In this document: piece by piece, positions 33,765-44,729 of the stretch
Layout: each line of letters begins with the position of its first letter
Position numbering within the stretch: the stretch's first letter is position 1
Source: Atherix ibis
Taxonomy: Eukaryota; Arthropoda; Insecta; Diptera; Athericidae
Direction of reading: 5' to 3'
Length of the DNA stretch: 64,000 bases
NCBI GenBank assembly: GCA_958298945.1
Contig: OY282606.1
Coordinates: 51,473,920-51,537,919, forward strand
The notes under the pieces: generated by a model
Database searches by the model: none
The model's input: only the letters and a program-made list of their open reading frames with translations
Told to the model about the DNA's origin: nothing
Translations under genes and position numbers: made by a program

Positions 33765-34727
33765 ATGTCTAGTTTTGTGCTAGAAAACAAGCATATCCGG
33801 GAAGCTCTGCTTTTCTGCTTCAATTTGAAGAAATCGGCTGCCGAATCGCATCGAATGCTTATGGAGGCCTATGGTGACAGTGCTTTATCGGAAACAACGT
33901 GCCGAGATTGGTTTCTTCGGTTCAAAGATGGCAATTTTGGCTTGTGGGACAAGAAACGTTAAAACGGCCTAGGAAGGTTGAGGACCATCAATTGCCGGCT
34001 CTTTTGGACAAAGACGATACTCAATCGCAAAAAATGCTCGCGAAACAATTGTGTGTTACTCAACGATCCATTTCCATGTGTCTGCGTACGAAAGTCGTTC
34101 CTGCAGCGGATCGTTCCTGCAGCGGAAAAAGAAAGTCATTCCTGCATCAGATTGTGATAGGCCATGAAAAGTGGATATATTTCGAGAATCCTAAACGCAA
34201 GAAATCGTGAGTTGATCCCGGCCAACCATCAACATCTTCCCCAAGACCAAATCGCTTTGGACGGAAGACGATGCTGTGCGTTTGGTGGGATCAGCAGGGT
34301 ATCGTCTACTATGAGATATTGAAACCTAGTGAAACTGTCAATGCCCACCGCTACCACCAACAACTGATCAAATTGCACCGTGCTCTGTATGAAAAAAGGA
34401 CGGATTATCAACAAAGATTTGACAAGCTGATTTTCTTCCACGACAACGCACCACCGCACACGTCAAAAATAGTCCGAAACTACTTGAAGACACTCAACTT
34501 GGACGTACTACTAGGTCCCGCTTACTCACCAGACCTGGCCCCTTTCAACTACCACCTGTTTTCGTCGATGAGCCGTACGCTCGCTGAGCAGCACTTCGAT
34601 TCTTACGAAGACGTCCTAAAATGGCTTGATAAGTGGTTTGCCTGAAAAGAGAAGGAATTTTGTATCCACAAATTACCCGAGAGATTAAAAAAATGTGTAG
34701 CTAGCGAAGGGTAAGTACTTTGAATAA
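33765..34727 (+). pseudogene. mariner-C transposase pseudogene (copy 3)
   Basis: ATG 33765 (MSSFVLENKHIREALLFCF) without the 20-bp deletion of copies 1, 2 and 6. HTH1 (ETTCRDWFLRFKDGNF) and HTH2 (QLCVTQRSIS) are visible. A deletion after codon ~110 removes the linker and leaves a 16-bp tandem duplication (34095-34126). The first catalytic motif is GHEKWIYFENPK (Asp to His), the second FHDNAPPHTSK is kept, and the third is LAPFNYHLFSSM (Asp to Asn). Two of three catalytic residues are lost. The C-terminus has an early stop near 34645. Confidence 0.92.
34095..34126 (+). repeat. 16-bp exact tandem duplication in mariner-C copy 3
   Basis: TCGTTCCTGCAGCGGA occurs twice head to tail at the edge of the internal deletion. 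Confidence 0.9.
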
Positions 34728-34804
34728 ATTTATTTTTGCTTTCTATTAAAAAAAACGTGTTTTTTTGACTTAAAAACAGCGGATTTAAGCTTATGCATCT
34801 GGTA

Positions 34805-36190
34805 GGTTCGCTAAATGGTTTGGCATATTTTCTGACCTTCAAAAACAGCTGCTTCAAAAGAATCCAATTTTGAAACCCAATATTTTGCCATTTGGTTAAA
34901 AAGGTGGCAAATTGGGAGCTGCTGTAAAAACCGAGCTTTCCCGGCTACTTGATAAGAATTAATATCTTTTTAGAAAACTTTAGTGAATGATATTATTTGA
35001 TTTTTCAATTTATAAGTGATTTCGATTTGAATTTAATTATTTTTCAACTGTAGATAAATGTATTATCCAAGAAAGTATAGTCCATAAATAATATATTTGC
35101 AAACAACATGGAATTTTTCTAATAATTTTAATAAAATTCTTAACTGTACAGCAGCAATAATGTAAATAGGAACTCATTAAAAAAATACTAACAAGAGGCA
35201 ATAATCTCGCCGTAATCGTAGATGTTTGATAAAAACTGGCATATGCTTTGCTCTATGGCAAAAATAGTTGCACTTCAAATATTTCAACAACAAAAGAGAA
35301 TGAATAAATGTGAAAACTACTGAGGAGATATTAGGTAATATTTACTAAGATTTGCAATAGCACCCAATCTACCAAGTCGTATTATGTGGGTGGAACAGAC
35401 GCTGGAAGGAAGGTGTAGTTCAGATAAAGATATTCGATTTAATTGGAAGCATAAAAATACAAGTTAGAGCAATTTGCATATGCCATGATGTGTTGTTTTA
35501 TACCGCCATCTGCTGGTCTCTATGGCTACGAAAACGTGCACGAAATTTATCTGAACTTGCTCGCGGACTATTTGTATTCGAATTTATTTCCAAAGCAAAT
35601 TTTATGTGCAATCTATCGTCATAAAAGTGAATTATTTTATAGCCAAATGTGTACTACATACGATCTTAACATCGAGGATTCTAACACAACTAACAACTAA
35701 CCCTGAATGGCAAACATTGTATAAAAACACAAATATTGTTAAATAAATAAAAAGAAAATCCTTTCGTTCATGTACGAGTACTTATGTATATCGGTTCGAT
35801 TATAATAAAGAAGCTCAAAGTTTCTATCCTAAGAATACGTAGTTAGTAAGGAAGGGGAAGGGAGGAGAGTGGGAAACACAGCATAACTATACACCGTCTA
35901 CTTGAAGAGGGTTATAATACTTACTTTTACTCTTATTTCACATCATTTTTTAGGGGTTGTTCTTAGGGGTTGTTTTTCTTCGCAAAGACGTCTCACAAAT
36001 AAATTTCTTTCTTTCCCTCAAACCAAGTCGGATATAAGAACTGTAGAAGCCATTATAGAGTTCGAAGGTAAACTGAATAAATGTTTGGAATGCTGAGAAT
36101 GTTATTTAGATAAGATGGTGTTTTCGGTTTGGTTAGAATGGTAATGGGGGAAATTTCGGAAAACCAAAAACTTAACATGAAGAAAAATGT

Positions 36191-36225
<35 letters not shown>

Positions 36226-38337
36226 CGAGCAAGGTAAACGTATACGATAACACCTAAAATCAACCAAAAGGACTAAGAAAACCAAAAGTACTAGAAAGGT
36301 GTTAAAGGTATACAGAAAAATAAGGAATGCTTTTGCTAGCAATCATATGAAAGCAAAATACAGGAACTCCAAGTGAAAATGTCGAATTCACTGAATGGAT
36401 GTAAAAAAAAAAAGGACATCACACCATATGCGTAGATAAATGACGCTATATAATAGGTTTAAGGGTGTGTTTTATTATTCGTTTTATGATTTTTATAGCC
36501 CTTCATACAAAGGTGTGTGCGGATGTACGTGTACAGAGCCAAAAGAATATCTTGTAAGGGATGAATTCTTTGATGAAATTTACCTGAAATTTTTCGAAGT
36601 ACATTTTAAAAAAAAATATGAATTGAAAATGCAAAAAGTAAATGATGATGCTTAGAAAGAATAGAATATTTTTTATATGGTATATTTTGCTTTTAAATAC
36701 CCTTTATGGTAATAATGATGTTTATGGAGAAAGTGGAGTAAAAATTCGTCATTCAATTTAAAACCGCGCGTATTTTAAATTAACTTTTATGTGAATCGGT
36801 AGGACGTGAAAAATCTGAGCTAATTCTTTTATTTTTCTAACTCCTCCTTATAATAATTTATTGTTCTCATTCCTATTCTCAATCTACCTCGATTTTCCAT
36901 ATCTACCTTCTATTTTGTATCCTTGGTGGTCGTTCTTCTAGAATCAATTCTAGAATGAGGTGATTTACTAAAAACTTCCACATACACAAAATGAATTCTA
37001 AATCTTATGCAAAATAACAGGTATTGATTGGTTTTTAATGTCTAGAAAACTAAATTCTGGCTGTGGAGTTTTCTCTTATTCTTATATAAAAATAAGAAAG
37101 AAAAAAACAAAGTTTAACATTATTTTTATACATTAAAAAAAATATTTTTACAGCTGACAATGAATTTTTAAAAAATTTTATGCGAATATCTTTAGAAGTC
37201 CATAATAGTAAGATCATTTTTCTTTCCTATTCTTTATGATGCACAAAAGTCTTATTAATAAATTGTTTTATTTTTTCATGATTCTGTCTTCAAAGACAAG
37301 TGCAAATACATAAATGTCAAATTCAAGAACACATCATATTTTTATGATGACAAAAATAATGCATTTTGCAAAAATATGAATTTACAAGGTCACCTGTTCA
37401 AATGCTGTGTTGTTAAAATTTGTAAATTTCTGTAAATTTTTTTGAGTAAGGTGGGCATTTTTTTATCACCGTTACTGTCAAGGTCAAAATATATAAAAAT
37501 CACTTGTCATAAAATTATGAAGATTCTTCTTTGAAAAGTAATATTTTCTTTTGTAATTATTTCAAAAAATTATGAAACTTATGTTGGCAATAAAAAAATA
37601 AAAAAAGGGATTGGCACTTTTTACTTTTTAAGGTAAAATATATTAGTTATGGGAAGTATTTGTAATATCCTAAGTTACTGTTGTTAATCGTTCTTTTACG
37701 CATTAGTTTTGGCTATTTTGTTTGCATATTTTGAGGTTCCTTCAAACAAAATTTCCTACGTTTTGATGAAATTATGATAAGGTAGGTAAAAAATAATAAT
37801 TTAGTTTCAAGGACACTACCTGCCAATATTTTATTATAATGCTAGTAAAACGTGAATTGTAATATTGACAAGATAAACAAGGACCTTTTTTTTGAAGAAA
37901 ACACTATTCAAATTGGAGGATATTAAAGAACTTTGCTTTTGCTTTTTTGTATTTTTTAAAATTATTTCGTTATGGTCATAATAAAAATACTATCTTCCAA
38001 GGATAGTTTTTAAGTCTATTTAAACATATTTCATGACCATGCAGAGAAGTATAGTTTTTTTTCGTTACTCAGCAACACAGTTTTTTTGCAAAAAATTATT
38101 AGAGATTTTTTAAAAATAATTACGTATAATAATACCATCGACTATAATAAACGTGTTTTTTTTTCTAATGTTTTGTAACTTTTTAGTTTACTAGTTATTC
38201 AGATAATATATTTAACAGTCCAAGGAAAGTTGCAAAAATATGAAAAGAAGTCGACGGTTTTGTTTTACAATAGATTTAATGCTATTTATTGGTTACTTGG
38301 ATGTCAAATATTTCAACAACCCTTAAGTATTTTTAAG
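34805..38337. other. Intergenic DNA, no gene seen
   Basis: Contains an AG microsatellite (36195-36222). Open frames of 71 codons at 35485-35700 and 64 codons at 35902-36096 have mixed composition but no recognised domain. From 36960 onward the DNA is very AT-rich. Confidence 0.5.
36195..36222. repeat. AG microsatellite, 14 units
   Basis: Uninterrupted AG dinucleotides over 28 bases; probably length-polymorphic. Confidence 0.95.
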
Positions 38338-39153
38338 ATAAACTACAATTATTTCGTAACAAGCAGATTTACATAATATTTTAATTAACAATATTGTATT
38401 AGGATCAGCTGGGATGTCATGAGTATAAATATTATATAAGATGGAACCAAGGATACTACCTTGTGGGACTCCGGCTATAATAGGATATATTCCTGATGAT
38501 GCTGAGTTAATTGGAAGAGATATGAATTCATGATAAGGTAGTATGTTGTAGGAAGCAAGCTCTTGAGTTTCCAGAGGAGTCCAGGATGCCACATGCGAAC
38601 AAAAGCTTGAGAGATATTTAAAAATACTCCTTGGCTATATCTAAAAAAAATGCGATTGCTTTACTGGATAGTGGAGTATCCATATCGGAAGCCAAATTGG
38701 TGATCAGGAATAATTTTTTTATTTAGTAGGAATGGGTAAAGTCGTTTTAATAAGAGTTTTAGAAATATCTTACCAAGAATTCGTAAGAGGCTGATATGTC
38801 TATTAGGAGAAAAGGTACTTAATGAAATTATTTGGTTTAGAAATCATTTTAATTACAGAAAATTTTCAGAGTAAAGGAAAATAGGGTGTGCGGAGGATAC
38901 TATTAAAAATGTATGTAATTAAAACAAAAGCTTTTCGGGAAATTTGCTTTAGAGTAGGAGCTGTTATTTGATCATAATCAGGAGCATTTTTATTGGGAAG
39001 GCGAAGAATAGTAGCTCAATTCCGAGGGTTTCAAATTTTTGGGAGGAAGACTCATAGGGATTGGGAACATTAGTTCTTCGATAATTTTGTTATTATACGA
39101 ATTGTCTTTTACATTATAATATGTATTTAGGGATTTTTTAAAATTCATTATAA
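38338..39153 (-). mobile_element. Jockey-like LINE copy 2, internally deleted
   Basis: The minus strand carries the same 3' end as copy 1 (ACAAGCAGATTTACATAATA near 38360). It then jumps over roughly 690 bp relative to copy 1 to the RT block GVPQGSILGSILYNIYTHDI (about 38405-38470). Upstream are FSVIKMISKPN (38850-38890), the linker FGKxxxALVLIxxIF (38900-38960), and KNFKPSELS...LRLPNKNAPDYDQ near 38990-39060. The YADD region is deleted. mariner-A copy 4 starts right at its 5' side. Confidence 0.82.
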
Positions 39154-39155
39154 TA

Positions 39156-40006
39156 CGAGGTCTGTATTCAAACAGGATCTCGAATTTTAAATTTCCGCGG
39201 GTAACGTATATTCGATTTTCGATTTTTTATGGCGTTATGTTGATCCTCATGTCTCTCACTAATGCCGACAAGTTCGGCCATTTTGAATGATCAGTTAATT
39301 TTTGACAGCTGCTTTGCTTGCGCGTGTTTTGGCTCGTCCCATTTTCGACCAAAAACAGCATCGCATTAGCATTATTGCTAAGGAGCTATTGGTCGCTGTC
39401 CGCAATGACCCAAATTTACTCGAGAGGGTCATAACTGGTGACAAACCATAGGTTTATGGTTATGATATGGAAACCAAAGCTCAATCATCCCAATTGAAGC
39501 TGCCGCGTGAGCCACGACCGAAAAAAGCGTGCCAAGTTCAGTTGAATGTGAAGGTTTTGCTTACAGTTTTCTTCGATTGCAGGGTTAATAGGGTAGAAGG
39601 GTCAATAGGGAATATTACCTGAAAGTAATGCGCAAGTTGCGTGAAGCCATCCGCCAGATACGCCCGGATTTGTGGACGAACAAAAATTGTCTTTTGCACC
39701 CTGCTCACGCATAAAAACAATACCCTTAAAAAGCCGCAGCCACCGTATTTCCCAGATCTGACGCTCTGTGACTTTTTCTTCTTCCCAAAACAGATTCTTT
39801 GATGCATTTTTTTGGATTGAGCAAAAATCGAAGACGAGTCAAAACACGTGCAAGCATAGCAGCTGTCAAAAATTAACTGAAAATTAAAAATGGCCGAACT
39901 TATTGGCATAAGTGAGAGATATGAGTACTAATATAACGCCGCAAAAAAATTGAAAATACGTAACCCGCGGAAATTCAAAATTCGCGATATTTTTGAACAG
40001 ACCTAG
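39156..40006 (+). mobile_element. mariner-A copy 4, rearranged with long inverted repeats
   Basis: Flanked by TA at both sides. The left ~185 bp are the family 5' leader in plus orientation. The right ~215 bp (39791-40006) are the same leader plus start codon region in minus orientation, so the ends form a long imperfect inverted repeat. Between them (39343-39790) runs plus-strand transposase sequence from QKQHRI to the third catalytic region (PYFPDLTLCDFFFF). The normal right terminal region is absent. Confidence 0.9.
39343..39790 (+). pseudogene. mariner-A transposase remnant (copy 4)
   Basis: Starts in the linker (QKQHRISIIAKELL) and continues through NDPNLLERVITGDKP with a stop in place of the Trp of GDESW. 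Then KAQSSQLKLPREPRPKKACQ, a VNRVEGSIGNIT segment with lost codons, a partly deleted second motif, and PYFPDLTLCDFFFFPKQ. It has no DNA-binding domain, and stops are present. Confidence 0.85.
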
Positions 40007-43000
40007 TACGAGTAATATGAAAAATTATAGGTCCGGTAATTAGTTGAGTTATGCTGAAAATCAGGAAATTTTAATTTCTAAAATAAAATCAAGAAATGAT
40101 TTTGATTTTACTTTTATTTCGAATGCTTTCACGGACTTTGGATTATTACAAGAACTTATATTAGCATGGTTGAGTTGTTGATAATATTTAAATAAAATTG
40201 TTATGGGCGGCGAGACTTAATTCAAGTGGATGAAAAGTTTCACTGAAATAATACCATTATATGGACCACCCAAGAAATGTTTGGGTTTGGGAATTATGTG
40301 ACTCATCTGCACTCAACCAATCTAAGTCAATTCTCAGATTTTTCACAATTGAGAATTTTTGCTAATCTCTTTTTCTTACTTTTGTTAAGTTATATTATTG
40401 GAACCTATTAAAATAAAAAAAAAAGTTTGTAAATTAAGGTGTTTAAAAAATTAGATCAAAGAAATTATATGTGATAAATTGTAAGAAATTATATATAAAA
40501 TAAATGTAAAAAAAAAACCCAAAGAAAAATAATTTATAAAATAATTTTAAATGGAAAAATAATCGGACTGCTTTGAGCAAAACAGAACTAAAAACGAAAA
40601 AATTGACAAAAAGGGAGAAACAATTCAAGCTAAAATATACTCTAAATTAAATCGAGAGAAAAAAAACTACTAAACGTAATATAAAATTCAAAGAGCATAA
40701 AAAGATGGTAGATAAAAGGATAAGAAATACCAAAAATAAATAAATTTAGAAAGTATAACGATACTGGATAGAGTGTTGAAGATGAAGGAGGGAAAAAAAT
40801 TGCAATTAAGTTGTTATCCCAGGACATCAGTTATAAAGAGCAATAACGATAAATAAGAGTCTCATACCCATATCCGTTTATGGGATACGGTTTTAAAAAT
40901 AAGGAACAGTTAACACCTGAATTACGATAGCAATTTTCTAGCAAAAAGGGATCCTTGAACACAACCACGCAATTCCATACAACGATATCGATACGTATCT
41001 GCATGAATATTTCTATGTGTTAAGTGGAGTTCATATGCGAGATCTAATAGGGTACATGGGAAATAATGGCTATCGTTGCTGAAAATTGTACAGTCGGAAT
41101 TTTTAGGGATGATGACGCCATTTCGTATGCAGATGAGATGGAAGCGGTGAATCCTGAATAGTGGAAAATGAGTTTCAGCAAAACGAGATATTTAATATAC
41201 GAGAATATCCGGACAGTTTGATTGTGAATAGGAAAATTTTGTGAGCAGCCACAACCACGACAGGGATGAAATGTGCCGCTGACAATGCTGACGATGATGA
41301 TGACGACGAATGAACTCTAAACTACCATTAAGTATTATAGATTTGGTATGAAATTCCTGCTTATTCTTGTTGGATCCCTGTTCCGTTCTTGTGTTTATTG
41401 ATAACAGCAGAACGTACCATAGCTCTTTCACAATTTTGGTCTCCCCTTATGGACGACAAGTGTTTATTTTACGTCCATAAGCGTGAACCATAATATTCCT
41501 CGTATTCCTGATAATGTATGAGTTTGTGTTTTTTTACTATTGTAGTTGAAGCTGATTTTATTATGGTTGCCATCCAATTCGGTAGAAAACGAACAGACTT
41601 CGGTGAACACAAACGGAATAACCGAATGGGTTTATAATATACCCAAATCGGATACTGATACCTTTCTCGAAAATCCAAACATCCCAGAATATATGGTCAG
41701 CCAACAAACAATATAATTAGACGAAGTGAATATCAAGCCAACAAAACGAGTTGGGGAGAAGTTTATATTTTGGACTTGTAATGATGGTTGGTAAAAGGGT
41801 GTCAATAAAATTTTAACTCAGAAAAAGCAGATATTTTCTGTATATTTTCCGGCGGTACTCCGATTTTTATGATTGGCCTATGCAGACTTCCGTAAATAGC
41901 AATTTCGTGTGTGAAAAAGTACTTAGGATGGGCTAAGAAATTTATGTAGCTTCCCAAAGGTGAAAATGGATATGAAAAGACTGTGAACGTTTTACTTTTG
42001 GATGAAGAGTTAAGATTTATATCCAAGCAGTACTAAGAGAAAGACATTTTAAGGATACAAAAAGGATTTCAGTTCGAAATGTACTGTCGCAATCATTGCT
42101 TGGATTTCAATTTTCAATAACATTGTTTTTATTTAAAAAAAAAAAAAAAACCCCCCTTCAAAATAAGGTATAGACAAAACTGCAAAAAATGAGATCACAA
42201 AAATAACCGAGAAAAATAGAAATAAAGAAGAAGAAAAAACTTAACGGGAAATACGAGCGCAGTACAACCTTACACAGAAGGATCCAAAAGGCCAACTCGT
42301 TTTTGCTTTCGAATAACCCAAAAGTGTGTTTGTATATAAATTGTTCTGTTTATATACTCGTACACTTGATCGTATATAAAAGTATGTAAAAATTAATACA
42401 TTATTGGAAAAATTGGGGATGTGCTCTATGGTATTCTCGACCAAAGTGCTTGTTGTTGGTTTGGGGTATAAAATTTATGAGCAATTAAAAGGATTTTGTT
42501 GTTCTCAGCTTAATCGGAATTTAGAGGATAATAAACTTGATTTATTTTGTGTACGTTACATTTTTGGCAATTTTATTGAGAGCGAACCTACAGTTTATTT
42601 AATGGATAATCTTCTGTAAGGTATTTTCAGAATTTTTGTTGATGTAATTGAAATTTGCTGCAAAACTTTTTTTCTCGCCTTATTGAGAGGAAGGGGGATG
42701 CAGAGAATTAATGGTGAAGTAATATTAATGATTTTGAATCCTGCCCAGAATGACTTTTGTACTCGTCCCCCTTTACTTTCTTCCTAACTTAGGAAAAATT
42801 CCACAGTAAGCATTGCTTCCTTCCATAAATACTTTGTGCTTTGTTGTAAATATTCAAAATTACGTACGATCTCTTTCTAAGAGAGTGAATATTAAGTACG
42901 ATAAGCCATTAAAACTCATCAGTTTGTACGAAAATATGCAATTATCTCAAGAAGGTCACATTAATCTACTATCGGTCATTGATAAAATTATCATATTTAT

Positions 43001-43480
43001 CTACATTTATAGTCGAATATGTGAGTTTCTCTTAGAAATTTCATTGATATTATTTGACCAGGACATATTAATGGGAAATTCCTTGCAAAAGGACTCTTTC
43101 AAAAACAATTGTCACCGACTTTATTTGATAAAAATTCTTTTAAATTACTTTCAGAAGTTAGAGAATAGTAACAAACTTGGTGAAGAATTAGATAAACCAA
43201 TTTAATAATTAATTCTAGGGCCGCTATCATAAAATGTTAATCGTTAATAAAATTCGGCTTAGCAGGTAACAATAGGCGGAGAAGAATACTATTTATTGTA
43301 GAATGCTCTGCTTTTGATGAAGTTATTAAGCTAGCCAGGACGCACTTATTATGTTGGAAGCGCCGGAGTGGCAAATCTGGGATATCTAAATTTGCTTGAT
43401 TTATCAGGTCCAGACTGAACTCCTGCTACAGAATATTTATTTATTTCTAATTTCAACAGAAGGTGAGGAAATACTAAAAT
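40007..43480. other. Intergenic DNA with one unrecognised 130-codon frame
   Basis: AT-rich. An A16-C6 tract is at 42135-42156. The frame at 42813-43205 is listed separately. No TE motif recognised. Confidence 0.5.
42813..43205 (+). CDS. Unrecognised 130-codon ORF
   Basis: Begins MLPSINTLCFVVNIQNYVRS and ends KLGEELDKPI. It is the longest frame outside recognised elements, mixed in composition, with a hydrophobic stretch near residues 55-80 (IDKIIIFIYIYSRICEFLLE). No family recognised, no splice or promoter evidence. In such AT-rich DNA a chance frame remains quite possible. Confidence 0.18.
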   Translation: MLPSINTLCFVVNIQNYVRSLSKRVNIKYDKPLKLISLYENMQLSQEGHINLLSVIDKIIIFIYIYSRICEFLLEISLILFDQDILMGNSLQKDSFKNNCHRLYLIKILLNYFQKLENSNKLGEELDKPI

Positions 43481-44729
43481 ACCAGCTGTATAAGCTTAAA
43501 TCCGCTGTTTTTTAGTCAAAAAAAACATGTTTTTTCATAGAAAGCAAAAATAAATTTATTCAAAGTATTTGCCCCCGCTAGCTACAAATTTTTCCCATCT
43601 CTCGGGTAATTTGTGGATACCACGCCAAAAAAATTCCTTCTCTTTCGAGGCAAACCACTCATCAAGTCATTTTCGGACGTCTTCGTAAGAATCGAAGTGC
43701 TGCTCATCGAGCGCGTGGCCCATCGACAAAAACAGATAGTTGGAAGGGACCAGGTCTTGTGAAAAAGCGGGGTGGGGTAGCACCTCCCAAGTAGTTTCGG
43801 ACCATTTTTGAAGTGTGCGATGTTGCATTGTCGCGGACAAAAATCAGCTTGTCATGTCTTTGTTGATAATCCGTCCTTTTTTCACGCAGAGCACAGTGCA
43901 ATTTGATCAGTTGTTGATGGTAGCGGTAGGCATTGACAGTTTCACCAGGTTTCAATATCTCATAGTAGACGATACCCTGCTGATCCCACCAAACGCACAG
44001 CATCGTCTTCCGTCCGAAGCAATTTGGTCTTGGGGAAGATGTTGACGGTTGGCCGGGATCAACCCACGATTTCTTGCATTTAGGATTCTCGAAATATATC
44101 CACTTTTCATCGCCTATCACAATCCGATGCAGGAACGAATTTCTTTTTTGTCTGGCGAGAAAGATTTCGCATGTGTTTTGGCGTCCGTCCATCTCCCTAT
44201 CGTTCAATTCATGCGGCACCCATTTTCCGATCTTTTCAATCTTCGTCATGGCACATAGACGCATGGAAATGACTGGCTGAGTAACACCCAATTGCTCGGC
44301 GAGCATTTTTTGCGATTGAGTATCGTATTCATCCAAAAGAGCCTGCAATTGATGGTCCTCAACCTTCCTAGGCCGATTTTCACGCTTCTTGTCCCACAAG
44401 TCAAAATTGCCGTCTTTGAACCGACGAAACCAATCTCTGCACGTTGTTTCCGATAAAGCACTTTCACCATAGGCCTCCATAAGCATTCGGCAGCTGATTT
44501 CTTCAAATTGAAGCAGAAAAGCAGAGCTTCCCGCATATGCCGTTTTTCTGGCACAAAACTAGACATGATTACCAAAGGAAAAATGTATGTTGTTGTACGA
44601 AATTGCTGACAATGTATACTGATTAATGGTTGACAGATGTCAGATACATAAAAAAAAGTATGGCGTTCCCATGGTCGTATAATACGCTCACTCACGCCAT
44701 CTATGACCAAACAGCGAATTTCAGCTTAA
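43481..44729 (-). mobile_element. mariner-C copy 4
   Basis: The left end is ACCAGCTGTATAAGCTTAAA, preceded by AAAAT. The right end is CAGCGAATTTCAGCTTAAAA, with the outer bases degraded. The leader with CTCACTCACGCCATCTATGA is intact. Confidence 0.92.
43556..44566 (-). pseudogene. mariner-C transposase pseudogene (copy 4), 260-codon open stretch
   Basis: ATG 44566 (MSSFVPEKRHMREALLFCF); a small deletion shifts frame near 44487. The open frame 44486-43704 then holds HTH1 (ETTCRDWFRRFKDGNFDLWD), HTH2 (KMLAEQLGVTQPVISMRL), WVPHELNDREM, first motif VIGDEKWIYFENPK and second motif FVRDNATSHTSKM (His-Asp to Arg-Asp, Asp kept). A short deletion after NYL shifts the frame; the third motif then reads QDLVPSNYLF, so the third Asp is Asn. 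Stop at 43556. The domain order and length are Mos1-like. Confidence 0.93.

Larger units (their letters stand above)
33604..34804 (+). mobile_element. mariner-C copy 3
   Basis: The left end is ...GGGCATAAGCTTATATCC and the right end GCGGATTTAAGCTTATGCAT plus CTGG. The family leader (CATAGATGGCGTGAGTGAGC) is intact. Confidence 0.92.
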
